From CAYRHJ01 sp964424105 (GTDB lineage: Bacteria; Planctomycetota; Phycisphaerae; UBA1845): a DNA stretch of 64,000 nt. Of the stretch, positions 44,901-53,645 are shown piece after piece. Made by a program: the position numbers and the translations under genes. The stretch is from contig CAYRHJ010000016.1 in NCBI GenBank assembly GCA_964424105.1, positions 62,001-126,000 of the forward strand, read 5' to 3'. Position 1 is the stretch's first letter; every line of letters starts with the position of its first letter. The notes below the pieces were generated by a model, which worked only from the letters and a program-made list of their open reading frames with translations, ran no database searches and was not told where the DNA came from.

Positions 44901-47327
44901 GCACGTCCCCGTGGTGCAGGGGTTGCCGTCGTCACAGTCCGCACTCACGCTGCATTTTTGACAACCCAAAATCTGCGTTCCCACGCACAGACCGCCGTTG
45001 CAACGATCATTGAACGTGCACAACAAGCCGTCGCTGCAAAAACCGCCCTCGTTGACGGGAATGGATTCACACGCACCTGTCACTGCATTGCAGACGCCTT
45101 GGTTACATTGATTGGCCAATGCCGAACAATCGATATTGATACTCGTACAAACACCCGCATTGCATACGTCGTCCGTGCACTGATTCCCGTCGTCACACGG
45201 TCCACCCTCGTTGTCCGGCAGAACCAGTGAACAATTGCCTTCCGTTCCCACTGGATCACAAGCCAACGCCGTGCATGGATCGCCGTCATCCGGACATTCA
45301 ACCGCCGCGGACTCGCAAGCACCGGCGACGCACGCATCGTTCGTACAAGGATCGCCGTCTGTGCAAGCGTTCAAATCATTCGGTGTATTCTCGCACCCCA
45401 CACCAGCCACGCATGCGTCATCCGTGCAGGGATTACTGTCGTCGCATATTCCGTCGTCCGGCGTGTTCACACAGGCATCGCCGCCCTCGTCACACGAATC
45501 AGCCGTACAGGCAATTCCGTCGTCACACGTGTTCTCTTCGGATTGACAACTGCCGGCGATGCATTCTTCATTGATCGTACAAAACAGCCCATCAAGGCAG
45601 TCGGCATCCACCAGACACGCGACGCACTCGTCTCCAAATTCGTCGCAGAACGTGAACCCGGTCTCCGTACAGGCAGTCGTCCCCGGTTGACATACGCCGT
45701 CCAGGCACGTCTCCAATCCATTGCAGAACTGACCGTCGTCGCAGCAGAACGCGCCACCGTCACAATCCACCTGTTCACAAGAACATCCTTCCGCGCCCAC
45801 CGGACCCGCCACCGTCCCCGGACACAAATCATGGCAGTCGTCCACGCCGTCACCATCCGCATCACCCGCTCCCGCGGAACAAACGTGCAACGCCACGCTG
45901 CCTAATTCGCCCGTCACAACCACACCGATCTCGTTGGCCAACACGACCGAAACCGCGGTCCCGGTGCCATTCGTAAACGAATCAAGAATCGAAAGGATTG
46001 TCGGACCATCGAGAATCCCCGCCAGCGCCTCAAAACGAAGCGTGGTGACGCGTACGCCCGCAGCGGGAACCACCACTGCATTTCCACCGGAAAACGCCTG
46101 GAAAAACGCATCCCCATCATTGTCCGGCACACCATCGTTTGGACTGATATCTTCGTTAAGATTATGCGCGTCGGGAATAAATCCAGATTGAATCCATGGT
46201 GCAGCCCCGGACGCGGAACGTCCCAACAGCTTCAGCGCCGACGAGTCCCACGAGATGATGGCATCTATTCCGGATATAGCCTGATTCGTGGACAGACTCG
46301 TCCGGGCATTCAATCGCACCTCGAACACCTGTCCGACCTGCAAAAAATCGGCGACCGGTACCCATTCAAGGTCCACACAAGTTCGTTCGGGATTCGGCTC
46401 GTGCGAGCATCCCTCGCTTGGCGAACATGTGTCCAACGTGCACTGATTGTGGTCGTTACACAATCCGTCATTCGCTACATTGTCACAGGTTTGACTGCCT
46501 TCGTTGCAGACATCTTCTGTGCAGGCAACACCGTCATCGCAGGCCCCAACGGCACTCGTACACACACCAGCCGTGCAGGTATCGCCCACAGTGCAAAACA
46601 GGCCGTCGTTACATCCGCCCCCTTCATTGACAGGTTGCGGCTCGCACAGCCCAGTCACGCCGTTACATTGACCAACGTTGCATTCATCATTCAGACCACT
46701 GCAATCGACAGCCGTACCGCCACACGCGCCTTCCGCGCATGAATCGTTCTCCGTACACGAATCGCCGTCGTCGCAGGCATTCGTGTCATCGTTATTAAAT
46801 TCGCAACCCACGCCGGCCGTACACACGTCGTCCGTGCAGTCGTTACCATCGTCGCATGATCCGTCGTCAGGCGTATGGACGCATTCGTTCGCGTCACATG
46901 AATCGATCGTGCAGGCGATGCCGTCATCGCATGGATTGGGCGTCCCGCCTGAACAGATGCCTTCGCTGCATGTCTCTCCGACCGTACACAATTCGAGGTC
47001 GTCGCACGCGCCGCCTTCATTGATCGGCAGGGCTTCACACACACCCGCATTACAGACCCCTTCGTTGCAGAAATCGGTAAATGCCGAACAATCGATCGGG
47101 CTACCCACGCAGATTCCGCCCCCGTCGCACGTGTCAATCCCCGTGCATGGATCTCCGTCGTCACAAGGATCGTCGGGGACACAGTCCCCCGGGCTGACGA
47201 CCACCGCGTGCGGCATCAGTCTCAGTCCTGTTAATGACGAATGCACGAGACCCATAGCCCCGACTTCGCCCGAAGCAAACGCGACAATGAATGAAAAAAG
47301 TATGGCATTTGGCACGATTTGTGGCAT
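41916..47327 (-). CDS. Giant Cys-rich super-repeat protein with internal cohesin-like and terminal dockerin parts
   Basis: 1803 residues. A signal-like N-terminus (PNAILFSFIVAFASGEVGA) is followed by Cys-rich units, a cohesin-like domain at about 335-480 (VADFLQVGQVFEVRLNARTS), a calcium-loop segment (GDADGDGVDDCHDLC), then a long array to about 1740. The array shows a super-repeat of about 300 residues; blocks beginning NTCDDGIACTADSC, ECSDGIDCTADAC and ACSDGVDCTVDSC keep the same internal order, with extra units of about 48 residues inserted in one interval. C-terminal dockerin-like loops are SDADGNQVVNLVDLEF and DADGDGDIDDYDF. Asp/Cys content is extreme, suggesting calcium- and disulfide-stabilised rods. 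No CTERM tail. It is transcribed divergently from the gene at 48137. Confidence 0.85.
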   Translation of the reverse strand: MPQIVPNAILFSFIVAFASGEVGAMGLVHSSLTGLRLMPHAVVVSPGDCVPDDPCDDGDPCTGIDTCDGGGICVGSPIDCSAFTDFCNEGVCNAGVCEALPINEGGACDDLELCTVGETCSEGICSGGTPNPCDDGIACTIDSCDANECVHTPDDGSCDDGNDCTDDVCTAGVGCEFNNDDTNACDDGDSCTENDSCAEGACGGTAVDCSGLNDECNVGQCNGVTGLCEPQPVNEGGGCNDGLFCTVGDTCTAGVCTSAVGACDDGVACTEDVCNEGSQTCDNVANDGLCNDHNQCTLDTCSPSEGCSHEPNPERTCVDLEWVPVADFLQVGQVFEVRLNARTSLSTNQAISGIDAIISWDSSALKLLGRSASGAAPWIQSGFIPDAHNLNEDISPNDGVPDNDGDAFFQAFSGGNAVVVPAAGVRVTTLRFEALAGILDGPTILSILDSFTNGTGTAVSVVLANEIGVVVTGELGSVALHVCSAGAGDADGDGVDDCHDLCPGTVAGPVGAEGCSCEQVDCDGGAFCCDDGQFCNGLETCLDGVCQPGTTACTETGFTFCDEFGDECVACLVDADCLDGLFCTINEECIAGSCQSEENTCDDGIACTADSCDEGGDACVNTPDDGICDDSNPCTDDACVAGVGCENTPNDLNACTDGDPCTNDACVAGACESAAVECPDDGDPCTALACDPVGTEGNCSLVLPDNEGGPCDDGNQCTDDVCNAGVCTSINIDCSALANQCNQGVCNAVTGACESIPVNEGGFCSDGLLCTFNDRCNGGLCVGTQILGCQKCSVSADCDDGNPCTTGTCIGGGCAFFTNSDPCDDGRPCTINDTCSGGTCAGTLKDCSSVSNFCNLGQCNVVTGSCEALPRNEGVPCDDGLFCTVTTKCTQGACLGKPFECSDGIDCTADACDEELNACSHVPDDGSCDDNNACTDDRCVDGEGCEFTANDANGCDDGDPCTEDACVGGVCVGTPVQCPDNGDTCTRSACDSSGAPGNCDLVVADNEGADCDDEDVCTTTDQCTSGECQGAPVDCSEFDGPCTTGECNPVTGACGSRPDHEGSSCDDGLLCTQDDVCNAGQCVGTPVEGCQKCSVASECDDGNPCTDDECPAGVCIYADNNDPCDDGLACTESDVCSAGLCQGSNVDCSDLDDACNVGTCNVASGLCERTPANEGGECDDLSSCTTGDVCQSGACEGELVDCSSLDDACNEGFCDELTGACDTRTVNEGGECDDGEACTENDSCSLGVCGGSSVDCSGLNDACNVGVCNVVTGACERQPAHEGETCDDGLFCTLGETCSSGSCGGGSDNACSDGVDCTVDSCDELTDGCVHDPNDSLCNDENDCTDDVCRSETGCEFVADDVNSCSDGDPCTDDICVTGVCEGTPVACPDSGNACTVLECNGEGADGNCDLEVPANEGGACDDGDVCTVNDRCSNGECEGDAVDCSGLNDACNVGACDPNTGECRQLSANEGGACDDGILCTANDRCVSGQCVGTSIPNCQKCSDSSDCNDGNSCTDNTCPAGICVFVNNSDPCNDGVPCTENDTCGAGICSGTAVVCSHLNTTCSVGVCNPVTGNCATLDINEGGACSDGNLCTSGDVCVGGDCRGVAIDCSPLDDDCNVGVCNQDSGSCEPEAVNAGEPCDDGVFCTIGERCVDGNCVDGQPNPCEDFIDCTIDSCDGKVDACLHLPDDEACDNLAFCDGVESCDEALGCVPGENPCQTAGEPFCDEELGVCVACLATSDADGNQVVNLVDLEFFVDCMTGPVGPVAPPAYEVGCQCLDADGDGDIDDYDFASLQRRFDNP

Positions 47328-47350
47328 GTTCCGTTGACTCCGAATACCTG

Positions 47351-47378
47351 CAATTCAACTCGTTCAATTCAACTCGTT
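47351..47378. repeat. Two direct copies of a 14-bp sequence
   Basis: caattcaactcgtt occurs perfectly twice in tandem (47351-47364 and 47365-47378), just upstream of the start of the 1803-residue protein gene; a looser third match (tctcgttcaac) follows. It could be a regulator binding site or the -35 region of the minus-strand gene; a role is not demonstrated. Confidence 0.6.
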
Positions 47379-48012
47379 CCGACCGCTCTCGTTCAACACG
47401 CCGGCCAACCTACGGGAACGCGTTCGCCTCAAACGATTCCACGGAAAACCGGTCCCACTTGTATCAAGGAATTTTCTCGCAATTTGATTTAGCGAGAAAA
47501 GAAATCAAGCCAGCGCAGCGCGACACCGCCATCACGATAACGGTCCGCGTGCAAACCTCGGTCCGAAAACCCATTCAATAATCCTGTTCCAACGCGTATT
47601 CACCCCCGCTGCGCCCGACCGCGCATACCTTCGGGCTTGATCCAAAAAGGCCATCTCCTCGGAAACGACGATGATTTTCCCGTCCCGCCCCCCGTCAGCA
47701 AGGTTTTAGCGCGCTGCGAACGTCGCTCCAAGCCGCGAACAACTGCGCATGGAACGACCGAACGATTCAGCGGCTCATCAGTGAATGAAAATTCCCCCCA
47801 GTTCTTTGGCACCCCCAACGGCTTATTTCCGATTTACCAATTCTCCAGACTGTAGGCACAGGTTTGGACCGATTCAAGCCGGAACAATCCCTAACCCGTG
47901 CACATTCCTCAAAATAATCATTATGATTGGCGAATTCCAGTCAGCACCGCGTCAATTACTGGGCATTGTCGCTCGATCCAGTAGGCCCGTTCCCCAAACA
48001 AAACCAACGTCC
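47379..48012. other. Divergent intergenic region without a gene
   Basis: Together with the flanking repeat and promoter, this makes about 810 bases between two divergent giant surface-protein genes. Short reading frames in it have no RBS, signal or domain similarity. Its size suggests complex regulation or a long 5' leader; no structured RNA was recognised by eye. Confidence 0.5.
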
Positions 48013-48018
48013 TATAAT
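48013..48018 (+). promoter_or_regulatory. Consensus -10 element upstream of the beta-repeat protein gene
   Basis: A perfect TATAAT (48013-48018) lies about 120 bases before the start of the 1297-residue gene. The -35 position (about 47990-47995) reads ttcccc, which is not consensus, so an activator or an alternative sigma factor would be needed if this is a promoter. Confidence 0.35.
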
Positions 48019-48136
48019 GTGGCCGCGCGGTGAATTGGACGCTCCGTCGCTACCCGCCGATAAACAGGTGGTGCGGAACATGTAGCCTAGGGCTGCGAAC
48101 GACCCAGATGGCGCGATACGAAATGGGAGGAACCTG

Positions 48137-51100
48137 ATGATGACGCAACAGTTCGTGGGGGCTGCCGTAACATGTTTTGCAGTATCGACTTGCGCCGCAA
48201 CAACGAAAGCGGTGGACGTGTTCGTTACGGCCAACGCTAACATTTCCACGTTGGTGACCGCCAATGACACCAAACTGATTTGGACCGGCAATTTCACCGT
48301 TACCGTGGACGCCACGCCGACGTTTACCGTGTCTGGAATCAATGCCGGCGGTTTCACAGCCACGATTGACTTCACCGCCAACGATCGAAAAGTGCTGCTA
48401 AATAGCAGCAGCGGCAACGTCATATTCGACACCGCCGGCGGGGAAATCCGTGCCATCGGCGCGGGGGCCGGTGCTCAAACTGCCGGGTTTCTGGTCCCAG
48501 CCAACATTTCCGGCAAGATTATCGAAATCAATGCGACGATCGACGACGCCGACAACGCCAACCATTGGAGCATCGGAAACAACACGCTGCTGTTCAACGC
48601 GGCTTCGGCACAGGTGGGAACCGTGACCATCGGGTCCGACGGGGGCGTAGCCAAATTCGACGTGGACCAATCGGGCACGGCGCGGACCATCACGCCGACG
48701 GGCGATTTCACCATCGACTTGGCCAACAATCGCATTCTGACCATCACCAACGCCCTGAACGTCGGTGCGAACACGATTACCTTGGCAAGCGCCGCGTCGA
48801 CCACCTCGATCGTCGCCAATGCGGGAATCAATCTCGACAATGCGAGTTCTATCCTGTCGGTCACGGGTTCCACAACTATCGATGATCTCGACGTCGCCGC
48901 CAGCGCGGGGCTGACCCTTTCGGACGGCGTGACGCTGACGCTGACCGACGCGGTGGTCATCGGCGCGAATACTTTAACCGTTACCACGGCCAGCGGCAGC
49001 AGCGTCGAAACGATTACTGCGACCGGAGGTTTGACGCTCAACAACGCCGCTTCCCGATTGCGCGTGACCGGTGACACAGCCAACACCACCGTAATCTCGA
49101 AAGTCGACGTGGTCGGCGCGGATTTGACCACGGGTTTGATTGACGTGGATGAAAACCTTCAAATCACAACCTTAACGATCTCCCAGAACGCGACGCTGGA
49201 CATCGCCTCCGGAAAGACGCTCAGCGGCACGTGCACGTTGAATGCAGCCAAGACCCTGATCCTGAACAACACCGGCACGCTCGGCACGCTGAACACCACC
49301 ACGGCTGCGGGCACCGTGCAATTCACCGGCGCCGGCACCGTCACAACCTTAACCAACAGTTTCGCCGGCACCACCTTGGATGTCGACGCCAACGCCACCG
49401 TCACGGCGCTGGCCATCAATGAAAACGTCACGATTGACGTCGCCAACACAAACACCTTGAACACGACAGCGACAGTCGCTGCCGCCAAAATTTTGACCAC
49501 CGTCGGCGCGGGCACCATCACCACGGTGACGTTGAATGGCAACGCGGCGGAACTGAACGTCACGACGCTCAGCGGTGCGGTGAACACCCTGAACGTCAAC
49601 GTGGACGGCGGGATTCTGGACGCCGACGTTGCCTGCACCGTGAACGAGGTCAACATGACGTCCAACACGGGCAACTTGACCGTCCAAAACAGCGCCGTGA
49701 CGATCACCTCCGCCAACGGGTTCAAAATCAACGACAACCAACTGACGGTTAGCGAAGGTAACGGCACCATCACGCTGGCGTCCATCGGTGGCACGGGCGC
49801 GACGTTGGACATCAATGCCAGCACCGCTGTTTCGACGCTGAATGTCACGGACAGCGCCATCATCGACGTCAACACCGGCGCCACGCTGACCACCACCGCC
49901 GTCGTTTCCGCAGCCAAGACAATGACTGTCAACAACACGGGCACCGTCACCACGGTGAATCTCGCGGGTAGTGCTGCGAAGCTGCTCATGTCAGCGGCCG
50001 GAACGGTCAACACCGTAAACGTCACGTCGAACGGCGGCATCGTGGACGTGGACGAGTCCTGCACGATTTCGACGATCGTTCAGTCGCCGGGCGTGGGCGA
50101 CGCCACGCTGGACGTCGCCGGCAACAAGACGCGCACCGGAACGGTGGACATCAACGACAACCGGCTGACGTTGATCGGGACCGGCATCCCCGGATCGATC
50201 AATATGGACACCGACGGCGGAATCCTTGACGTCGACGCCAACGCCTCGCCCACCGGCGTGACCATCAATGCCGACGTTACCATCGACGTGGCTGCATCGA
50301 CCACCTTGACCGCGACCGTAAACATGGGATCGCGCACCTTGACGCTGCTGGGTTCGGGCAGCGTCTCGCGAATCGACGCGACCAACGGCACCCTTACCGC
50401 CAACGGATCCACAACCATCAGCGATTTGCGACTGACACTGGCCAACGGAGGCACCTTCAATTACGGCGGCAGCGGAAACTCCGCGGTGACGGCGCTGGGA
50501 AACAGCACCGTCGCGTTCGCCGGAACGTTCAACAAGACCGGTTCCGGATCGCTGACCCTGACCAACGGCGTCAATTCCTGGTTCAGTCGAGCCAACGGCG
50601 TCGAAATCGATGTGACCGGCGGGGAATTGATCGTGGGCGCCGCCGGCAGCAACGATGATATCACGTTTGACACCGACGGTGACGAGATTCACGTTTCCAA
50701 CGGGAGCACGTTGACCACGTTCGGCAGTTGGACGGCCGGCCAATCCGGCGGAAACGTCAACGTCGATGCCGTCCCCGGTTGCACGGTGAATCTGCGATCC
50801 GCCGGCGGTAATGAATCCATCACCGCGCTGACGGATAATGATTTCAAACTACTGGGTCAGGTCAACATCGATGGAAACAACGGCGATTACGCGCTGGCCG
50901 GCGCCTTTACCTTTCAATTCGGCGATGTGAACATCGCTGGCACGAATTCACTGATCAACAACGTCCCATCCTCGGCCATGCTATTCGCGCCCGGCGCCGT
51001 GATCGATCTGAATGGCAACGCCGTTTTGACCATCAACGGACAGTCCGCAGGCACCCCTATCACCCTTGCCACCAGTGACGGATCGGGCGACTTCACGATC

Positions 51101-52030
51101 GATCGAGGCACCAGCTCCGGCATGTTCGTCCAAAACGTCGATCTTTCGAATTCACGCTATCGTAGCGACGCCGGCGGCGCCGCCATCGACGAACTGGCGC
51201 TGACCGGCGTCACCGACGGCGGGAATAATACAAACTGGTTCACGCCGGCTGACGTGCCCGATGACAACGATAACGATAATGGCAACGACAACGACAACAG
51301 CAACGGCAATGGTAACAGCAACAGCAACGGCAACGGCAACAGCAACGGCAATGGTAACAGCAACGACAATGGATCAGATGACGAGCCAAACGTCGTAACG
51401 GGTAACGCGTCGGTCGGCAATGACGGATCGGCAACCGTTGATTTGGAATCCGAAACATCCGGCGGGGCAGCCGTCCTGACCATCCGAAACGCCAACACCG
51501 GTTCGATCATCGCGACGTTGGCGGACGGCAACTTGCAGGACGATTTTGTGGGCGTGACCAACGAAGCCGCGTTGCCCTTGACCTTGCGCGTCACCGCCAA
51601 CGTGACCGGTTCATTCACCGCAACCTTGGAAATCTGCTACACCGACGAGATGTTGACCGACGCCGGCCTGACAGCGGACGATCTGATCATTTACGTTTTC
51701 GAGGAACCCGATGGGCCGTGGATTCCCGCAGGCGTGGACGGTCAATATCAGGGCGATCGACCGCCCACCACGACCGTGGGCGATTTCGGTTTTGACTCGG
51801 CCACGGATTGCGTTTGGGTCGTGCGCGACACGCTTTCAGATTTCGCGGCTGGGCAGGGTGACACCGACCCGCCGGCAAATGGCAACGGGAACGGCAACGA
51901 CAATGGCAATGGCGGCGGGCCCAGTCGACCCAGGCTCTGTGGCATTTTCGGCATGATCCAGCTCGGCGGCATGTTCGCAGCCCTATCGGCGCTCAAACTA
52001 CAAACGCGTCGCCGATTCCCGCGACATTGA
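48137..52030 (+). CDS. Giant Thr/Asn/Val-rich beta-repeat surface protein with Cys-Gly CTERM-like tail
   Basis: 1297 residues. GGGAGG six bases before ATG 48137 sets the start; a signal peptide ends near ATTKAVD. Residues about 30-1000 are low-complexity beta-repeats with phrases such as TLDVDANATVTALAI, NENVTIDVANTNTL and VTTVNLAGSAAKL, recurring every 60-80 residues, like autotransporter-type passenger or beta-solenoid adhesins. Near 1040-1080 there is an Asn/Gly/Ser/Asp linker (NGNGNSNGNG). A beta domain follows that resembles the one near the C-terminus of the 1327-residue protein and likewise ends FAAGQ. After a second Asn/Gly linker the tail reads RLCGIFGMIQLGG, a hydrophobic run and TRRRFPRH. 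Probably an exported, surface-anchored adhesin or matrix protein. Confidence 0.8.
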   Translation: MMTQQFVGAAVTCFAVSTCAATTKAVDVFVTANANISTLVTANDTKLIWTGNFTVTVDATPTFTVSGINAGGFTATIDFTANDRKVLLNSSSGNVIFDTAGGEIRAIGAGAGAQTAGFLVPANISGKIIEINATIDDADNANHWSIGNNTLLFNAASAQVGTVTIGSDGGVAKFDVDQSGTARTITPTGDFTIDLANNRILTITNALNVGANTITLASAASTTSIVANAGINLDNASSILSVTGSTTIDDLDVAASAGLTLSDGVTLTLTDAVVIGANTLTVTTASGSSVETITATGGLTLNNAASRLRVTGDTANTTVISKVDVVGADLTTGLIDVDENLQITTLTISQNATLDIASGKTLSGTCTLNAAKTLILNNTGTLGTLNTTTAAGTVQFTGAGTVTTLTNSFAGTTLDVDANATVTALAINENVTIDVANTNTLNTTATVAAAKILTTVGAGTITTVTLNGNAAELNVTTLSGAVNTLNVNVDGGILDADVACTVNEVNMTSNTGNLTVQNSAVTITSANGFKINDNQLTVSEGNGTITLASIGGTGATLDINASTAVSTLNVTDSAIIDVNTGATLTTTAVVSAAKTMTVNNTGTVTTVNLAGSAAKLLMSAAGTVNTVNVTSNGGIVDVDESCTISTIVQSPGVGDATLDVAGNKTRTGTVDINDNRLTLIGTGIPGSINMDTDGGILDVDANASPTGVTINADVTIDVAASTTLTATVNMGSRTLTLLGSGSVSRIDATNGTLTANGSTTISDLRLTLANGGTFNYGGSGNSAVTALGNSTVAFAGTFNKTGSGSLTLTNGVNSWFSRANGVEIDVTGGELIVGAAGSNDDITFDTDGDEIHVSNGSTLTTFGSWTAGQSGGNVNVDAVPGCTVNLRSAGGNESITALTDNDFKLLGQVNIDGNNGDYALAGAFTFQFGDVNIAGTNSLINNVPSSAMLFAPGAVIDLNGNAVLTINGQSAGTPITLATSDGSGDFTIDRGTSSGMFVQNVDLSNSRYRSDAGGAAIDELALTGVTDGGNNTNWFTPADVPDDNDNDNGNDNDNSNGNGNSNSNGNGNSNGNGNSNDNGSDDEPNVVTGNASVGNDGSATVDLESETSGGAAVLTIRNANTGSIIATLADGNLQDDFVGVTNEAALPLTLRVTANVTGSFTATLEICYTDEMLTDAGLTADDLIIYVFEEPDGPWIPAGVDGQYQGDRPPTTTVGDFGFDSATDCVWVVRDTLSDFAAGQGDTDPPANGNGNGNDNGNGGGPSRPRLCGIFGMIQLGGMFAALSALKLQTRRRFPRH
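51266..51375 (+). repeat. Codon-level tandem repeat encoding Asn/Gly/Ser/Asp linker
   Basis: The DNA consists of near-repeats of aacagcaacggcaa(t/c)gg and gataacgataatgg, encoding SNGNGN- and DNDN-type residues. It is likely length-variable by slippage. It separates the beta-repeat region from the tail module of the 1297-residue protein. Confidence 0.7.
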
Positions 52031-52156
52031 CGCTATATCAACCTGCCCGCATACTGGCCACGGGCCTGCACGTCTGCACGTGCGGGCGCCACCCCGTGCG
52101 ACGGCCAAATCAACCGTTGCTACGATCATTACCCTAACCAATCAACAGCAGACGAT

Positions 52157-53500
52157 ATGCTTGACATCAAATTCGTTCGCGACAACCCGGAAGGCATCAA
52201 GTCGGCCGCGAAGTTGAAACGCATCGCCTGCGACGTCGATCGGCTGATCGAGGTTGACGCCCAACGGCGACGGATTCAATTGGAACTGGAAGTCCTGCGA
52301 ACCCGCAGCCGTGAAGGTGGACAACAACTCGCCCTGTGCCGCAACCGCAAATCCGACTGGTACCAACGGGCTGTTGAACAAGGTATGACCGTAGACCAGA
52401 TCAAGGCGGAGGCCAGCCGGCTGCAACAGGAACTCAACGACACGAAAACGCAAACTAAGCCGCTCGAAGAACAGGACCGACTGATCCAGGCCGATTTCGA
52501 CGCGTTGATGCTGACTGTTCCGCAGCCGCCGGCGGACGATGTGCCGATCGGGAAGGACGACACGGAAAACGTGGAATTGCGACGTGTTGGTGAACCTCCG
52601 CGCTTCAATTTTGAACCGCGCGATCACGTGACGCTGGGCACGGCGCTCGGCATCATCGACATTGAGCGCGGCGTCAAGCTGGCCGGATCGCGAAACTACG
52701 TGCTGAAAGGTGACGGCACGCTCCTGCATCAAGCCGTGTTGCGATTGGCCCAGGACATGATGGTCCAGCGCGGATTCACGCCCATGACCGTTCCGGTTCT
52801 CGTTCGCGAAGAGATGATGACCGGCACGGGCTATTTTCCGGCGGGGCGGGATCAGGCCTATCTGTGCGAGCGTGACGAGCGGTCGCTGGTCGGAACGGCG
52901 GAGGTTTCCCTGACGGCCCTTCATTGCGACGAGATCCTGAACGAATCCGACCTGCCGCTGAAATTCTGTGCCACCAGTCCCTGTTTTCGACGCGAAGCCG
53001 GAGCGGCAGGCAAGGATACGGCTGGCCTGTATCGTATTCACCTTTTCGACAAGGTGGAACAAGTTATCATCGGACCCAATGACGAGGAAAAGAGCAAACG
53101 GTATCACGCCGAGATTCTCGAAAACGCCGAGGACGTCGTGAAGGCATTGGAATTGCCTTATCGTGTCGTCAACGTCTGCACCGGCGATTTGGGACAGGGG
53201 CAAGTTCAAAAATTCGACATCGAAACGTGGATGCCCTCCCGCGGTGCGTACGGCGAAACGCATTCCGCCTCGCGTTTTTATGAATTCCAGGCCAGACGGC
53301 TGCGGCTCCGATATCGCGACCGCCAAAAAAAAGTCCGCTACTGCCATACGTTGAACAACACGGTGATCGCCTCGCCGCGCATCCTGATTCCCATTCTGGA
53401 ATTGAACCAGAATTCCGACGGTTCCATTACCATTCCCAAGGCCCTGCGGCCCTATATGCACGGAAAAGAGCGGATCGGGCCTCCATCAAGCATCAATTGA
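52157..53500 (+). CDS. serS: Seryl-tRNA synthetase
   Basis: 447 residues; class II synthetase that charges tRNA-Ser and also tRNA-Sec. N-terminal coiled-coil arm spans about 30-110. Motif 2 is FRREAGAAGKDTAGLYR near residues 277-293, TGTGYFP precedes it at the substrate site, and motif 3 is the segment ASPRILIPILE near 406. The motif 3 Arg is retained, although the stretch differs from the common LAVGRTLVAILE. ATG is the first Met. It is separated from the giant surface protein by 126 bases with a short gcacgt/acgtgc hairpin. Confidence 0.95.
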   Translation: MLDIKFVRDNPEGIKSAAKLKRIACDVDRLIEVDAQRRRIQLELEVLRTRSREGGQQLALCRNRKSDWYQRAVEQGMTVDQIKAEASRLQQELNDTKTQTKPLEEQDRLIQADFDALMLTVPQPPADDVPIGKDDTENVELRRVGEPPRFNFEPRDHVTLGTALGIIDIERGVKLAGSRNYVLKGDGTLLHQAVLRLAQDMMVQRGFTPMTVPVLVREEMMTGTGYFPAGRDQAYLCERDERSLVGTAEVSLTALHCDEILNESDLPLKFCATSPCFRREAGAAGKDTAGLYRIHLFDKVEQVIIGPNDEEKSKRYHAEILENAEDVVKALELPYRVVNVCTGDLGQGQVQKFDIETWMPSRGAYGETHSASRFYEFQARRLRLRYRDRQKKVRYCHTLNNTVIASPRILIPILELNQNSDGSITIPKALRPYMHGKERIGPPSSIN

Positions 53501-53561
53501 GCCTTCGAGCATCGAAGCGGTTTGGCAAACACGATAGAACACTAAGAACGCCTGACATTAT

Positions 53562-53586
53562 CAGAGCCGCGACCGTGAGGGAGCGG
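53562..53586. repeat. Dispersed repeat gagccgcgaccgtgaggg, second copy
   Basis: Twenty-five bases identical to 1499-1523 (cagagccgcgaccgtgaggg plus agcgg). A diverged copy is at 57821-57843, and reverse-complement relatives lie near 8978. Confidence 0.8.
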
Positions 53587-53645
53587 TCTTCCGATCCATT
53601 CGAATGGCGGGTCGGCCATTGTGTTAGGCGCTCTAAATTGGCCGG

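Noticed and set aside
52060..52090. Short gcacgt/acgtgc hairpin as a terminator for the 1297-residue gene
   Set aside because: The stem is only six pairs and no T-run follows.
52142..53461. 439-residue minus-strand frame opposite serS
   Set aside because: Complement of a well-supported synthetase gene; no domain in the antisense product.
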